DNA of 64,000 nucleotides from Ruminiclostridium cellobioparum DSM 1351 = ATCC 15832 (GCF_000621505.1 NZ_JHYD01000032.1:37153-101152); one strand, 5' to 3'; shown: positions 1-9,806, numbered from the stretch's first letter. Program-made: numbers and translations. Notes: generated from the sequence alone by a model not told the origin.

Positions 1-479
1 GTTGTAACCTGCAAAACCGGATTGCTTACGGTATAGGCTTTAACTTCAGCTATTTTTTCTTCAATTTCCTCAAGAGTCTCACAGGTGACTATGGTCCCCT
101 TCATTGTTCCCCTGTTTCTCAATATTATGGTAAGTGCTCTTGTATCTATACCTTCCAGCCCGATTATCCCATGTCTCTTCAAATATTCATTGAGGGATTC
201 TATGGATCTCCAGTTGCTGGGCGTCTTACAAAGTTCTCTTACTATAAACCCCTTTACCTGGGGCTTTACGGATTCAATATCATCAAGGTTAACTCCGTAA
301 TTGCCTATCAGCGGGTAAGTCATGCAGACAATCTGTCCGCAGTAGGAGGGATCGGTCAGAACTTCCTGATATCCTGTCATGCCGGTGTTGAATACTACTT
401 CACCTACTACCTTTCCTTCCTTTCCAAAACTGTTCCCCTCAAAAACCGTTCCATCTTCAAGCAGTAAAAATGCCTTCAT
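1..479 (-). CDS. carA: Carbamoyl-phosphate synthase small subunit (partial)
   Basis: This is the glutaminase (small) subunit that feeds ammonia to carbamoyl-phosphate synthesis, the first step of pyrimidine and arginine synthesis. About 159 codons are visible; the gene runs off the left edge, so the catalytic class I glutaminase domain is not seen. The N-terminal CarA domain is recognisable from [24 protein letters not shown] and PSYCGQIV followed by TYPLIGNYG. The ATG at 477-479 has a GGAGGT ribosome site 5 bases upstream. It follows pyrF by about 73 bp on the same strand, so it is read here as the fifth gene of the pyr operon. carB and the rest of the pathway probably follow outside the window. 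Confidence 0.93.
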   Translation of the reverse strand, partial: MKAFLLLEDGTVFEGNSFGKEGKVVGEVVFNTGMTGYQEVLTDPSYCGQIVCMTYPLIGNYGVNLDDIESVKPQVKGFIVRELCKTPSNWRSIESLNEYLKRHGIIGLEGIDTRALTIILRNRGTMKGTIVTCETLEEIEEKIAEVKAYTVSNPVLQVT

Positions 480-552
480 TGTAACCTCCATGACACCCAT
501 GTGCCGGTGGCTGTCCCACCGGTCATACGGGACAAAATAATTTTATTTCTTT

Positions 553-1497
553 TTATCTATCTCCGGCAAGAGCACTGTTTAAATCTTCCTTCATCCTGAT
601 TACTTCAGCTCTCGCAGCTTCTGCAAACTTATCTTCACTGTACAGGTTCTTCCAGTTATCAGACATATATGCGCACATTATACTCCTTGAGGCATTGACT
701 ATGGCCCCCAGACCGTCGCTGTTAAAGTTGTTGACACAGTCCCTTGCAGTTCCGCCCTGTGCGCCGTAGCCCGGTACAAGAATATATGCGTGTTTCATAA
801 TTGAACGCAGCAGCTTTGCCTGGTTTGGATAGGTGGCCCCAACAACTGCTCCCACGCTGCTGTAGCCATACTGTCCCCTGACATTTTTGCCCCATTCATT
901 TACATATGAAGCCATTATTTCATAAATGCTTCTGCAATCCTGTGTAACCAGGTCCTGAAGCTGCCCCGAGGATTTGTTGGAGGTTTTGACCAGTACAAAT
1001 ATACCCTTTTCATGTTTATCACAGTCGTCTATAAAGGGTTTGATACCGTCTATGCCGAGATATGGGCTGACAGTGAGCGCATCCGTATCAAAGGCCTTTT
1101 GTTTTATCTCATCCGCCAGAACCGTTTCGCCCAGAAATGCCCTTGAATAGGCTTCGGCTGTTGTACCGATATCATTCCTCTTCCCGTCTGCTATGACCAG
1201 AAGGCCTTTGCTCCCGGCATACCTGCAGGTCTCATCAAAGGCTATCATACCCTCAATGCCATACATTTCATAATAGGCAAGCTGCGGCTTTACGGCAGGT
1301 ACCTGGTCATAAACCGCATCCACAAGCTGTTTGTTAAATTGTATGATGGCCTGTGCCGCACCTTTTAAGGTCACCCCGAATTCTTTAAAAGCTTTTTCCT
1401 TAATGAAGGAAGGTACATATTCAATTTTGGGATCAAGTCCCACTACCGTTGGATTGTTCTTTTCCTTGATACTTTCAATGAGTTTGTCAATAAACAT
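553..1497 (-). CDS. pyrF: Orotidine-5'-phosphate decarboxylase
   Basis: It decarboxylates OMP to UMP, the last step of de novo UMP synthesis, in the cytoplasm. At 314 residues it matches the longer 'type 2' OMP decarboxylases, not the short ~230-residue form. The active-site strand reads ADGKRNDIG (Asp-Lys-Asp catalytic set), after VVGLDPK near the N-terminus, and PGYGAQGG forms the phosphate-binding end of the barrel. An in-frame ATG six codons upstream (1513-1515) exists, but GGAG sits in the correct position only for the ATG at 1495-1497, so that start is chosen. It lies 83 bp after pyrC and 73 bp before carA, all on one strand, and should be co-transcribed under PyrR control. Confidence 0.95.
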   Translation of the reverse strand: MFIDKLIESIKEKNNPTVVGLDPKIEYVPSFIKEKAFKEFGVTLKGAAQAIIQFNKQLVDAVYDQVPAVKPQLAYYEMYGIEGMIAFDETCRYAGSKGLLVIADGKRNDIGTTAEAYSRAFLGETVLADEIKQKAFDTDALTVSPYLGIDGIKPFIDDCDKHEKGIFVLVKTSNKSSGQLQDLVTQDCRSIYEIMASYVNEWGKNVRGQYGYSSVGAVVGATYPNQAKLLRSIMKHAYILVPGYGAQGGTARDCVNNFNSDGLGAIVNASRSIMCAYMSDNWKNLYSEDKFAEAARAEVIRMKEDLNSALAGDR

Positions 1498-1579
1498 ATT
1501 AATCGTTCTCTCCATTCCGCCGCTTCAGTCAGCGGCATAAATAGTTTGCAAAAATGCCGGCAATATGCAGAATATTGTA

Positions 1580-2866
1580 CTAGACTATCTGTCCTGACCT
1601 TACTACAGGATTGCCGCCAACAATTGTATATTGAGGCTGTCCGAAGAGCTTATAGCCGTTATAGGGTGAATTTTTGCCCTTTGATTCCAGCTTGTTGATG
1701 TCAACCGTATATTGTTCATTTATATTGAATATCATAAGGTCTGCACTGAATCCGACTTCAATTGTTCCCTTGTTCAGGCCCAGCATTTTGGAGGGGTTTG
1801 CACACATTTTTTGAACCAATTGCTTTAAAGTGAGATGTCCCGGTTTGACAAGACAGGTTATTGCGAGAGGAAATGCCGTTTCAAAGCCTACCAGACCGTT
1901 TGCGGCCTGTTTGAATTCAACATTTTTTTCATCCCTGTGATGAGGAGCGTGATCGGTTGAAATTATATCCAATGTTCCGTCCTTCAAGCCCTCAATAATT
2001 GCATCAACATCCTTTTGAGTCCTTAAGGGGGGATTTACTTTTGCATTTGTATTGAAGCCTTCACAGGCCTGATCTGTCAGTGAAAAATAGTGGGGACAGG
2101 TCTCTGCGGTTACATTGACACCGCGTCTTTTTGCATTTCTGATGAGATCGACTCCAAGTCCGGTGCTTACATGGGCTATATGGACTGCTGCCCTGGTGTA
2201 TTCCGCAAGTATAAGGTCTCTTGCAATCATTACTTCCTCGGCGGGTGCGGGATTTCCCTTCAACCCCAGTACCGATGAGTAATAGCCTTCATTCATAAGT
2301 CCTTCATCCACCAGATCCAGATCCTCACAGTGTGATATTATGGTTATATCAAACATAGATGCGTACTGCATTGCTTTTTTCATTAATGAAGAGTTGTTTA
2401 CAGGTTTCCCGTCATCGGAAAGAGCAACCGCCCCCGCAAATTTCAGTTCGCCTATTTCACTTAATTCCTCTCCTTTAAGTCCTTTCGATACGGCGCCGAT
2501 AGGGTATACATTTACCAGCCCTTCCGCTTTTGCCTTATTTATGACGTATTTGATCATTGCTTCATTATCAAGTACGGGATTTGTGTTGGGCATGCAGGCT
2601 ACCGAAGTAAAACCGCCCTTTGCGGCACTTCTGGTTCCCGACTCTATGTCTTCCTTGTATTCAAAGCCCGGATCCCTCAGATGGCAGTGAGCATCAACAA
2701 GCCCGGGTATAACGTACATTCCGTCTGCTTCAATGATTTCACAGCCTGTCGGATCTATATCTTCCCCGATTTCCGCTATAAGGCCCTCGTCCGCCAGTAT
2801 ATCGGTAACCTTGTCCAAGCCGCTTTTAGCATCAATAACATGTCCATTTTTAATCAATAACTTCAT
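1580..2866 (-). CDS. pyrC: Dihydroorotase
   Basis: This zinc amidohydrolase closes carbamoyl-aspartate to dihydroorotate. The 428-residue length and motifs fit class I dihydroorotase. [10 protein letters not shown] holds the HxH metal ligands, followed by [17 protein letters not shown] and ACMPNTNP for substrate binding. A conserved STDHAPHH near residue 305 supplies the late catalytic Asp. The start ATG has GGAGGGG upstream and overlaps the end of pyrB by 17 bp, so translation of the two is probably coupled. This gene directly follows pyrB, whose product makes its substrate. Nothing odd is seen. Confidence 0.96.
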   Translation of the reverse strand: MKLLIKNGHVIDAKSGLDKVTDILADEGLIAEIGEDIDPTGCEIIEADGMYVIPGLVDAHCHLRDPGFEYKEDIESGTRSAAKGGFTSVACMPNTNPVLDNEAMIKYVINKAKAEGLVNVYPIGAVSKGLKGEELSEIGELKFAGAVALSDDGKPVNNSSLMKKAMQYASMFDITIISHCEDLDLVDEGLMNEGYYSSVLGLKGNPAPAEEVMIARDLILAEYTRAAVHIAHVSTGLGVDLIRNAKRRGVNVTAETCPHYFSLTDQACEGFNTNAKVNPPLRTQKDVDAIIEGLKDGTLDIISTDHAPHHRDEKNVEFKQAANGLVGFETAFPLAITCLVKPGHLTLKQLVQKMCANPSKMLGLNKGTIEVGFSADLMIFNINEQYTVDINKLESKGKNSPYNGYKLFGQPQYTIVGGNPVVRSGQIV

Positions 2867-3791
2867 TTGCTGTTCCCCTCCTGGTCAATAGATATAGTAA
2901 AGCCATCCTTATTGCAACACCGTTTGTGACCTGCTCATTTATGGTGGACTGATCTCCGTCCATAACCATTGATGAAAGCTCCACTCCCCTGTTAACAGGG
3001 CCGGGGTGCATAACTATGGCATCCTCCCTGGCCAGTTTCAGACGCTTGTCATCCAGACCAAAGAATCTTGAATATTCTCTGATTGATGGGAATAAGCCTT
3101 TTTTTTGACGTTCCAGCTGTATCCTTAAACCCATTACCACATCGGCATCCAGTAATGCCTCCTGGACTGTGCTGAAAACGTTGACTCCGAGTTTTTCTAT
3201 GCCGGGCGGTATCAGTGTTGCCGGTCCGGCTACATTTACTTCGGCACCCATTTTGGTGAGTCCCCAGATATTGCTTCTCGCCACTCTGCTGTGAAGAATG
3301 TCCCCGACGATAGCAACCTTTAAGCCCTTCAGGCTTCCTTTTTTTTCAACCATTGTGAACATGTCCAGCAATGCCTGTGTAGGATGTTCATTCATACCAT
3401 CCCCGGCATTTATTACCGAGGATTTTACGTTTTGGGCCAACAGATGGGGTGCCCCTGACATGGGGTGTCTTATTATTATGACATCCGAGCCCATGCTGTC
3501 TATGGTTTTTCCTGTGTCTATGAGACTTTCACCCTTTTGGACACTGCTGCCGGAAGCTGAAATATTGGCAGCGTTGGCCCCCATGTATTTCGATGCCAGT
3601 TCAAAGGAAAGCCTGGTTCTGGTACTGTTTTCATAGAACAGCGTAATTACCGATTTCCCCTGGAGATGAGCAGTTTTCTTATTGTTTGTGGTAATGATGT
3701 ATTTCATTGTTTTTGCAGTATTAAGGATATATTCTATCTCTTCTGCCGTAATATCTCTAAGTCCAAGCAAATCTTTGGATTTAAGATTCAT
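2850..3791 (-). CDS. pyrB: Aspartate carbamoyltransferase catalytic subunit
   Basis: It joins carbamoyl phosphate and aspartate to make carbamoyl-aspartate. The 313-residue protein has the carbamoyl-phosphate loop STRTRLSFE near residue 55, a KGESLIDT lysine loop, HPTQALLD for carbamoyl binding and [10 protein letters not shown] near the C-terminus. No pyrI regulatory-chain gene is next to it, as expected for Gram-positive ATCases that work as simple trimers. An upstream in-frame ATG (3801-3803) is less likely, because GGAGGT lies 5 bases before the ATG at 3789-3791. It sits 21 bp after pyrR and overlaps pyrC. Confidence 0.95.
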   Translation of the reverse strand: MNLKSKDLLGLRDITAEEIEYILNTAKTMKYIITTNNKKTAHLQGKSVITLFYENSTRTRLSFELASKYMGANAANISASGSSVQKGESLIDTGKTIDSMGSDVIIIRHPMSGAPHLLAQNVKSSVINAGDGMNEHPTQALLDMFTMVEKKGSLKGLKVAIVGDILHSRVARSNIWGLTKMGAEVNVAGPATLIPPGIEKLGVNVFSTVQEALLDADVVMGLRIQLERQKKGLFPSIREYSRFFGLDDKRLKLAREDAIVMHPGPVNRGVELSSMVMDGDQSTINEQVTNGVAIRMALLYLLTRRGTANEVID

Positions 3792-3812
3792 AGTAACCTC
3801 CATAAGCCTTTC

Positions 3813-4349
3813 TTATTCCTTGTTTGATATGGTTACACTGTTCTCCCCGTCAATCTCAAGCACATTTACATGAACTATCTCACTTCTTGAGGTAGGCACA
3901 TTTTTGCCCACATAATCGGCTCTTATGGGCAATTCACGGTGGCCCCTGTCGATGAGTACCGCAAGCTGGATCATCTGCGGCCTGTTTATGTCCATTATGG
4001 CATCAATTGCGGCTCTGACTGTTCTCCCGGTATATATGACATCATCTACCAGAACCACCTTCTTGCTGGCAATATCAAAATTAATTTCAGTTCCGTTAAT
4101 TACAGGATGCTCATTCAACAAACTCAGGTCATCACGGTAGAGTGTTATGTCCAGTATACCTACCGGAATTTCACTGTTCTCAACACTTTTGATCTTGTCT
4201 GCTATTCTCTTGGCCAGCGGTACTCCTCTTCTCTGAATTCCAATCAGCACAAGATTTTCAATTCCCTTGTTTTTTTCAATGATCTCATGGGAAATCCTTG
4301 TAATAGCCCTGCTTACTGCGCTTTCATCCATTATTTCTGTTTTTTGCAT
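3813..4349 (-). CDS. pyrR: Pyr operon RNA-binding attenuator / uracil phosphoribosyltransferase
   Basis: PyrR binds UMP/UTP and then the pyr leader RNA, freeing a terminator and shutting the operon down; the family also has weak uracil phosphoribosyltransferase activity. The 178-residue protein has the PRPP-binding loop [13 protein letters not shown] and a basic [10 protein letters not shown] segment typical of PyrR. The ATG at 4347-4349 is preferred to one three codons upstream, because GAGAGG would be immediately against the earlier start. It is the first gene after the leader at 4350-4659, which carries a matching PyrR loop and terminator. The order lspA-rluD-pyrR-pyrB resembles Bacillus, but no pyrP uracil permease is present. 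Confidence 0.96.
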   Translation of the reverse strand: MQKTEIMDESAVSRAITRISHEIIEKNKGIENLVLIGIQRRGVPLAKRIADKIKSVENSEIPVGILDITLYRDDLSLLNEHPVINGTEINFDIASKKVVLVDDVIYTGRTVRAAIDAIMDINRPQMIQLAVLIDRGHRELPIRADYVGKNVPTSRSEIVHVNVLEIDGENSVTISNKE

Positions 4350-4490
4350 CCTGATCATCCTCTCTTTTTATGCTAAAAATCCATCTTAATTATTTAATAT
4401 TAGCTATTTTCAATTTCTTAAAAGTCTTATTTCTTTCATTGCATTATTTTCTGCTAAAATCCAGCCGGTTGATTTAATTTAACATAAACC

Positions 4491-4521
4491 AAAAAAGCTT
4501 CCCGCCATAGGCAAGAAGCTT
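4491..4521 (-). terminator. pyr leader attenuator (intrinsic terminator)
   Basis: On the minus strand the arms AAGCTTCTTGCC and GGCGGGAAGCTT form a 12-bp stem (two G-U pairs) around a TAT loop, followed by TTTTTT. It lies between the PyrR loop and the pyrR start, the place expected for the PyrR-controlled terminator. The upstream ATGCTGA/TCAGCAT pairing could take part in a competing antiterminator; that part is inference. Confidence 0.85.
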
Positions 4522-4621
4522 AAACATATCAAATATAATCCGGATGCTGAACAGGTATACCTTATCCGAATCAGCATTGACTATAAAAAATTCATGTTAA
4601 GTTTAATATCTCTCACCTTAT

Positions 4622-4635
4622 AGCCTCTCTGGACT
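4622..4635 (-). promoter_or_regulatory. PyrR-binding loop (anti-antiterminator)
   Basis: Read on the minus strand this is AGTCCAGAGAGGCT, an exact match to the known PyrR recognition consensus ARUCCNGNGAGGYU. It lies about 25-38 nt into the predicted transcript and about 100 nt before the terminator stem, which is the usual attenuator layout. Confidence 0.9.
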
Positions 4636-4665
4636 AATTTAAAGGCAAACCATTTATTTCTTAAA

Positions 4666-4694
4666 ATCATAACATAACAAGTTAATGTTGTCCA
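4666..4694 (-). promoter_or_regulatory. Sigma-A-type promoter of the pyr operon
   Basis: Minus strand TGGACA (4689-4694), 17-bp spacer, TATGAT (4666-4671). Transcription would begin near 4659, giving a leader of about 310 nt before pyrR that contains the PyrR loop and attenuator. It lies between rluD and pyrR. Confidence 0.7.
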
Positions 4695-4744
4695 TAACTT
4701 TTTTAACAAAAATCCTGCCTGACTAACGGGAGTTTAATGCACTA

Positions 4745-5659
4745 TTACCTTACTTCCTTCAACTCCTGTATAAGCCGGGTGAAATAATCCGGCACAGGTG
4801 CTTCAAATTCCATCAGCTCTCCGGTTGCAGGATGCTCAAGGGTGAGTCTCCTGGCGTGCAGCACCTGTCCCCGGGTATCAAATCTCTGCTTTTTCCTGCC
4901 GTATACTTCATCTCCGATGACAGGGTGATTTATATATGCCATGTGTACTCTTATCTGGTGAGTCCTGCCGGTTTCCAGCTTTAGCTCCAGATAGGTTGCA
5001 GCAGGAAACCTCTCCAGCACCTTGAAGTGGGTTACAGCATTCCGCCCCGACTTCACGTTAACGCTCATTTTCTTTCTTTCAACAGGATGTCTGCCTATAG
5101 GCGCATCTATTTTGCCTGTGCTTTCATATATAATACCTTCAACCAAAGCAATATACTCTCTTTTGATATCGTGAGTCTTTAACTTTTTTGAAAGGAATTC
5201 ATGGGCATGATTATTCTTTGCTACAACCAGCAGACCTGAAGTATCCTTGTCAATCCTGTGCACAATTCCCGGTCTGATAATTCCGTTAATATCGGACAGG
5301 CTTTCACCGCAGTGTTTCATTAATGCATTGACAAGGGTTCCCGTATAGTTTCCGGCCGCGGGATGCACTACCATCCCCTTGGGTTTGTTTATGACAATAA
5401 TATGTTCATCCTCATAGACTATATCCAGCGGAATTTCTTCTGCTGTTACCTGCAGTACTTCCGCCTCAGGAATCAGGGCAGTTATCCTTTCACCCGTCTT
5501 AAGCTTGTAGTTGGATTTTACCCCCACACCATCGACTGTAATATGTCCGTCCTGGCATAGCTTCTGGATATATGATCTGGAGTATTCCTCCAGTTTCCCT
5601 GCCAGCCATGCATCTATACGCGCTGAGTTTTCATCGCATTCCAGTATGATTTCTTTCAA
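4745..5659 (-). CDS. Pseudouridine synthase, RluA/RluD family
   Basis: It converts specific uridines in 23S rRNA to pseudouridine. An S4 RNA-binding domain covers about residues 12-75 (RIDAWLAGKLEEYSRSYIQ). The catalytic domain contains HRIDKDTSGL near residue 135, with the invariant Asp, and RTHQIRVH near residue 230. The length of 304 residues is normal for the family (Bacillus YlyB). The start is TTG at 5657-5659, with GGAGG five bases upstream. It follows lspA and precedes the pyr promoter, as in many Firmicutes. A second family member lies at 36763-37668, so the exact target site of each cannot be told apart here. Confidence 0.9.
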   Translation of the reverse strand: MKEIILECDENSARIDAWLAGKLEEYSRSYIQKLCQDGHITVDGVGVKSNYKLKTGERITALIPEAEVLQVTAEEIPLDIVYEDEHIIVINKPKGMVVHPAAGNYTGTLVNALMKHCGESLSDINGIIRPGIVHRIDKDTSGLLVVAKNNHAHEFLSKKLKTHDIKREYIALVEGIIYESTGKIDAPIGRHPVERKKMSVNVKSGRNAVTHFKVLERFPAATYLELKLETGRTHQIRVHMAYINHPVIGDEVYGRKKQRFDTRGQVLHARRLTLEHPATGELMEFEAPVPDYFTRLIQELKEVR

Positions 5660-5744
5660 ATTTGCCTCCGCTATAAAATATTACTTACATTTTTATTAAT
5701 CATAATTTTTTAACAGATGTTTTAAACAAGACTCATAATAATTA

Positions 5745-6251
5745 TTATTTTTTATCCTCGTCTGTACCCGGGGCTTCGGATTTTTCCACCGACCCGGCTT
5801 CAGGCTTGGCCTCCTTATATATAAACAGTATATAGATTGCCAGCAATATGGTTCCTACCACAACAAGGCAGTCTGCCAGATTAAAGGTTGGAAATGTATA
5901 GCTTCCGAAATGGAACTCCAGGAAATCAACTACCTTTCCATCATTGAAGATTCTATCATACAGGTTTCCCAGTGCACCTGCAAGTATTATTGAAAGGGTT
6001 GTCCGAAGGAACTTGTTCTTATTTTTTATGATTACCCCAAAAATCACAAGAGCCACAACAGATACCATAACGGCCAGCAATACGGTTTTTCCCTCTAAAA
6101 TGCTGAAGGCTGCACCTTCGTTTTCCAAATGCCTGATATAAAAGAAATTATTGATTACTGTTATGGGATTGCCTACAATTGAATCCACAACCCAAATCTT
6201 TGTCAGCCTGTCCAGCACAAATCCTGCAATGATTATTAATGCCCAAATCAT
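5745..6251 (-). CDS. lspA: Lipoprotein signal peptidase (signal peptidase II)
   Basis: This membrane aspartyl protease removes signal peptides from prolipoproteins after diacylglyceryl modification. The 168-residue protein has four hydrophobic spans. The two catalytic aspartates are visible in GNLYDR (about residue 99) and FNLADC (about residue 127), with NEGAAFS in the first loop. An acidic and proline-rich tail of about 20 residues ends the protein. The ATG at 6249-6251 has AGGAG at good spacing; an earlier in-frame ATG does not. The gene directly follows an orphan lipoprotein gene (gap 44 bp), which would be one of its substrates. Confidence 0.94.
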   Translation of the reverse strand: MIWALIIIAGFVLDRLTKIWVVDSIVGNPITVINNFFYIRHLENEGAAFSILEGKTVLLAVMVSVVALVIFGVIIKNKNKFLRTTLSIILAGALGNLYDRIFNDGKVVDFLEFHFGSYTFPTFNLADCLVVVGTILLAIYILFIYKEAKPEAGSVEKSEAPGTDEDKK

Positions 6252-6295
6252 ATAGTCTCCTGTCCCGCTGCCTTGCAGCCACATAAATAGTTAAA

Positions 6296-8002
6296 TTATG
6301 GTAAATACCATTTTGTAATGTCATTATACTTGTTCCATACATAAGGATTGACCGTACCCTTGATGTTCTTGCTGTACATCATACCGTCATTGAGGAAGTA
6401 CAAACCTATATATGGCCTGTCATCAAGTACGGTATTCAATAATTTCGTAAATATATTTTTTTGTACATCCGGATTGTTCTCGGTCAATATCTGCTGCAGG
6501 TACCCGTCAACTTCCGGATTGCTGTATCCCGCCACATTAAGGCCCGATTGAATTTCTTGGGTGGAATACGCAAAAGACAAATCCGGTACTGATGTAATTC
6601 TATATCCCGATAATGCCAGATCATATGCACCGGTTTTTAATGCATTTTTATAGGCATCCCAGGAAAGTTTAACCACCTGAACCGTTATACCGCTTTTTCC
6701 AAGCTGTGAAGCTATTTCCGAAGCGGTGTTAAATCTTAAGGAATTTTCCTGGTTTACTATCAGCTTTAATGTCAGTGCCTTTCTGCTTGTCTTATTGACA
6801 TACTTATTTTTAGAATCCAGCACATATCCGCTCTGATTCAAAAATTCCTTAGCCTTGCCCAAGGCGTCCTTCTCATTAAAGTCCACAAGCTGATAAACCC
6901 AGGAATTAGGAACCACAGGTAATTCTGCCGGTACGGCTATTCCTGTCGCCGCCTCATCTACCAGTTTCTTTTTATTTATTAAATAATTAAGAGCATTTCT
7001 GAGGCGCTTATCTGTTAAGAGTCCTTTCTTGATATTTAAGGTCAAGAATTCATAATTTCTACTCTCAAACCGTTTCAAATTCATATCGGTACGGCCAATA
7101 TACTTTCTATACTCGCCGTACTGAGCCGGAAGTACATCAATATCCCTGGCCTGAAAGCCTGCGTTTGCACTGTTGATGTTGTTAAAAACCTTTATCTCGA
7201 TATTGGACAGATAGGGCAGCTTCAACGGAGCTTTTTTTACATCGGAATTTAAATTTTCAGCACCTTTGGCCGATGAATTGTTTGAGGCCTCACTTGTTGA
7301 GGCTTCAGCATTCCACCAGTTTTCATTGAGCCTCAATTTAACTCCCGTCTTGGCATTATAGGAATTGAAGCTATATGGGCCTGTTCCCACAGGTGTGAGA
7401 TTTGCCTTTGAATTTTTATCGGTCAGCTTTTCATTTACAAAGTGATGTGCCGGAATAACAGGAAAAGTCAGTTCATTTCTAATTAAAGAATATGGCTGTT
7501 TCAGCTTTATAATAACACTGTTCCCGCTTGCCGCTGCCGATTCAATGTGTTTTACATTGACTGAATACACACTGTTAATCTTTGTGTCCAGTAATGTATT
7601 GATGGTAAATACAACATCCTCTGCTTTAAACGGCATTTTGTCGTGCCACTTTATATTTTCCCTCAGGTTAATTGTCAGGGTCAGGCCATCGGCTGACAGC
7701 GAGGAACTTTTGGCCAGTACCGGAACAGGCCGCTGACTGCTGTCCAGAGCATAAAGCCCTTCAAATACCAGTCCCAGGAAATCCTGGACATGTACGTTAT
7801 TTGTAAGAACAGGGTTAAGGGTGTCCACCGGAGTTGTAAAAAGTCTGATTGAGCCCCCTTTAACAGGTCCTCTATCTATAACATCGTATTTATCTTCATA
7901 TACATCGTCCTCTACAGGCTTGTTCCTCTCCAGATTTACCGTACAGGCACCCAGGAGTATGCTTATGATAAATAATATTGATAATTTACTGATTGTTTTC
8001 AT
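6296..8002 (-). CDS. Peptide/nickel-type ABC substrate-binding lipoprotein (family 5)
   Basis: A 568-residue extracytoplasmic binding protein of the SBP_bac_5 (OppA/DppA) family. The N-terminus is a lipoprotein signal with the lipobox LLGAC, so the mature protein would be anchored at Cys20. Family hallmarks include GGSIRLFTTPVDTLNP, LTINLRENIKWHDK and AEDVVFTINTLLD near the start, and GTGPYSF around residue 200. A Ser/Ala/Asn-rich insertion around residues 232-250 looks like a flexible loop. No permease or ATPase genes are nearby, so it is an orphan binding protein; its ligand and partner transporter are unknown. It sits between pgeF and lspA in one apparent operon. Confidence 0.88.
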   Translation of the reverse strand: MKTISKLSILFIISILLGACTVNLERNKPVEDDVYEDKYDVIDRGPVKGGSIRLFTTPVDTLNPVLTNNVHVQDFLGLVFEGLYALDSSQRPVPVLAKSSSLSADGLTLTINLRENIKWHDKMPFKAEDVVFTINTLLDTKINSVYSVNVKHIESAAASGNSVIIKLKQPYSLIRNELTFPVIPAHHFVNEKLTDKNSKANLTPVGTGPYSFNSYNAKTGVKLRLNENWWNAEASTSEASNNSSAKGAENLNSDVKKAPLKLPYLSNIEIKVFNNINSANAGFQARDIDVLPAQYGEYRKYIGRTDMNLKRFESRNYEFLTLNIKKGLLTDKRLRNALNYLINKKKLVDEAATGIAVPAELPVVPNSWVYQLVDFNEKDALGKAKEFLNQSGYVLDSKNKYVNKTSRKALTLKLIVNQENSLRFNTASEIASQLGKSGITVQVVKLSWDAYKNALKTGAYDLALSGYRITSVPDLSFAYSTQEIQSGLNVAGYSNPEVDGYLQQILTENNPDVQKNIFTKLLNTVLDDRPYIGLYFLNDGMMYSKNIKGTVNPYVWNKYNDITKWYLP

Positions 8003-8059
8003 AATCTTCTCCGTACTTTAGTCTTTTCCTGCAAGCATTTCCCCATAGCTTCCAGTTTC

Positions 8060-8896
8060 TCAAATTGTTTCCCTGAGCATCATTATGGCAGCAAGGCTTC
8101 CGGTCTTTCCCAGATCTCCCCTGTAGGAAAAAAACACATCACTGTTGCATTTCGTACAGGTATTGCTTAACAGTATGTTTTTTTCCTGTACCCCATAATC
8201 CGTCAGCACCCGTTTGATTATCTGCTGCAGATCCATATGATACTTTTCATTACACCTGTCTATGTATATATCACACCAGGGATATTTGTTTATAAAAAGC
8301 TCATACACTTCTGCTCCGACTTCAAAGCAGTTTTTACATATTGAGGGCCCGACAGCAACCTGCAGGTCCTCAATATTGCTTTTATATCTTTCCTCCATAA
8401 GCCTCAGTGCTTCCAGGGATATATTTGCCAAAGTGCCCTTCCATCCTGAATGTACTGCCGTGATGGCTTTTTTTACAGGATCCAGCATCAGTACAGGTAC
8501 ACAGTCGGCATAAAATGTTACCAGAGGTATACCCGGCACATCGGTGGTAAGCCCATCGCAGCCTATGATATCACTTTCTCTTGCCAGACCCTTTCCGGCA
8601 TCCTCCGGACCCACATATCTTATTTTATTGCCATGCACCTGATGGGAAAGCACCATTCTATCAAAATCTACTCCCATTGCCCCGGCAATTATACGGTAAT
8701 TTGCCAATACATTTTCCCTGCTGTCATTTCTGTTAAAACTGAGATTAAGTGAGGTACATTCACCTGAACTGACCCCTCCAAGCCTTGTTGTAAAACAATG
8801 GGCCAATATGTCCTGGTAGGTTTTCAGATTTCTGAACTCTAAAAATTTCAAATCGGATTTCTTTTGCACGATAATTCTGTCATTACTTTCTACCAT
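8060..8896 (-). CDS. pgeF: YfiH/PgeF family copper-binding oxidoreductase / purine nucleoside phosphorylase
   Basis: Members have been described as a multicopper-like oxidase, a purine nucleoside phosphorylase/adenosine deaminase (LACC1 type) and, in E. coli, a peptidoglycan-editing factor. The 278-residue protein has the family metal/catalytic set: SHQVHG, ADCVPV and HSGWKGT. FTTRLGGVSSGE near the start is also typical. The ATG at 8894-8896 has GGAGG upstream and is preferred to an ATG four codons earlier. It lies 28 bp after ymdB and before the orphan binding protein. Which of the reported activities applies here cannot be told from sequence. Confidence 0.9.
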   Translation of the reverse strand: MVESNDRIIVQKKSDLKFLEFRNLKTYQDILAHCFTTRLGGVSSGECTSLNLSFNRNDSRENVLANYRIIAGAMGVDFDRMVLSHQVHGNKIRYVGPEDAGKGLARESDIIGCDGLTTDVPGIPLVTFYADCVPVLMLDPVKKAITAVHSGWKGTLANISLEALRLMEERYKSNIEDLQVAVGPSICKNCFEVGAEVYELFINKYPWCDIYIDRCNEKYHMDLQQIIKRVLTDYGVQEKNILLSNTCTKCNSDVFFSYRGDLGKTGSLAAIMMLRETI

Positions 8897-8924
8897 ATAC
8901 GCCTCCATATGCGTGCAATTTTAA

Positions 8925-9719
8925 CTAAGCCAGCTGCTGATCGTCAAAAAGCCTGCTGATCCGCTCTATTTTAACGGCCTTACCGGTTTTATCATCAACT
9001 TCCAGATAAATGGCGCAAAATTGTACCCGTCCCTTGGCGACCTCAAATTTTTGCGGCATTCTGGTAATGAATCTTTCAATTATCAATTCCTTATCAACTC
9101 CGATAACTCCGTCGTATGGACCGGTCATTCCCACATCGGATATGATTGCCGTTCCAAAGGGCAGAATCCTTTCATCTGCCGTCTGGACATGCGTGTGGGT
9201 ACCGGCCACACAACAGACCTTTCCGTCCAGATACCAGGCCAGCGCGCATTTCTCCGAAGTTGCTTCGGCATGCATGTCAACAAAGACAACCTTTGTTTTT
9301 GATTTTATTATCTGCAATTCTCTGTCGGCTGTGAGGAAAGGACAGTCAATGCTATCCATATACACTCTTCCCATCAGATTCAGTACCGCCAGTTCCCTGC
9401 CATTTGATTTCAGTATTGTATGTCCCCTTCCCGGTACATTATCCGGGAAATTTGCAGGTCTGATTATTTTATCATCCGAATCAATAAAATTCAGAATCTC
9501 TTTTTTGGACCAGGTGTGATTGCCCATTGTAATGCAGTCCACTCCGGCCTTATACAGCTCCTGTGCTATAATATATGTTATTCCACTGCCAGCGGCACAG
9601 TTCTCACCGTTCGCAATACAAAAATCTATGTCAAGTTCCTTTCTCAGTTGCGGTACACATTCCTTTACAGCCTTTCTTCCCGGGTTTCCATAAATATCCC
9701 CAATAAAAAGTATCTTCAA
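8925..9719 (-). CDS. YmdB-family metallophosphoesterase
   Basis: A 264-residue calcineurin-like phosphoesterase of the TIGR00282/YmdB family; the Bacillus member hydrolyses 2',3'-cyclic nucleotides and affects biofilm and sporulation decisions. Metal ligands are visible in FIGDIYGNPGR, NGEN, TMGNHTW and GTHTHVQTAD. The start is TTG at 9717-9719, because GGAGG lies just upstream and the length then equals the usual family size; the frame is open for 27 more codons upstream without family similarity. Its own promoter is at 9807-9836. It lies just downstream of rny, as in Bacillus, but a terminator separates the two. Confidence 0.9.
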   Translation of the reverse strand: MKILFIGDIYGNPGRKAVKECVPQLRKELDIDFCIANGENCAAGSGITYIIAQELYKAGVDCITMGNHTWSKKEILNFIDSDDKIIRPANFPDNVPGRGHTILKSNGRELAVLNLMGRVYMDSIDCPFLTADRELQIIKSKTKVVFVDMHAEATSEKCALAWYLDGKVCCVAGTHTHVQTADERILPFGTAIISDVGMTGPYDGVIGVDKELIIERFITRMPQKFEVAKGRVQFCAIYLEVDDKTGKAVKIERISRLFDDQQLA

Positions 9720-9806
9720 AGCATTTCCTCCAAAACTATTAGATAGGTTATTCCGTACAGTAATCACAAATAGAACCGGACACTTTAACTGGTCCGCCAA
9801 TATATT

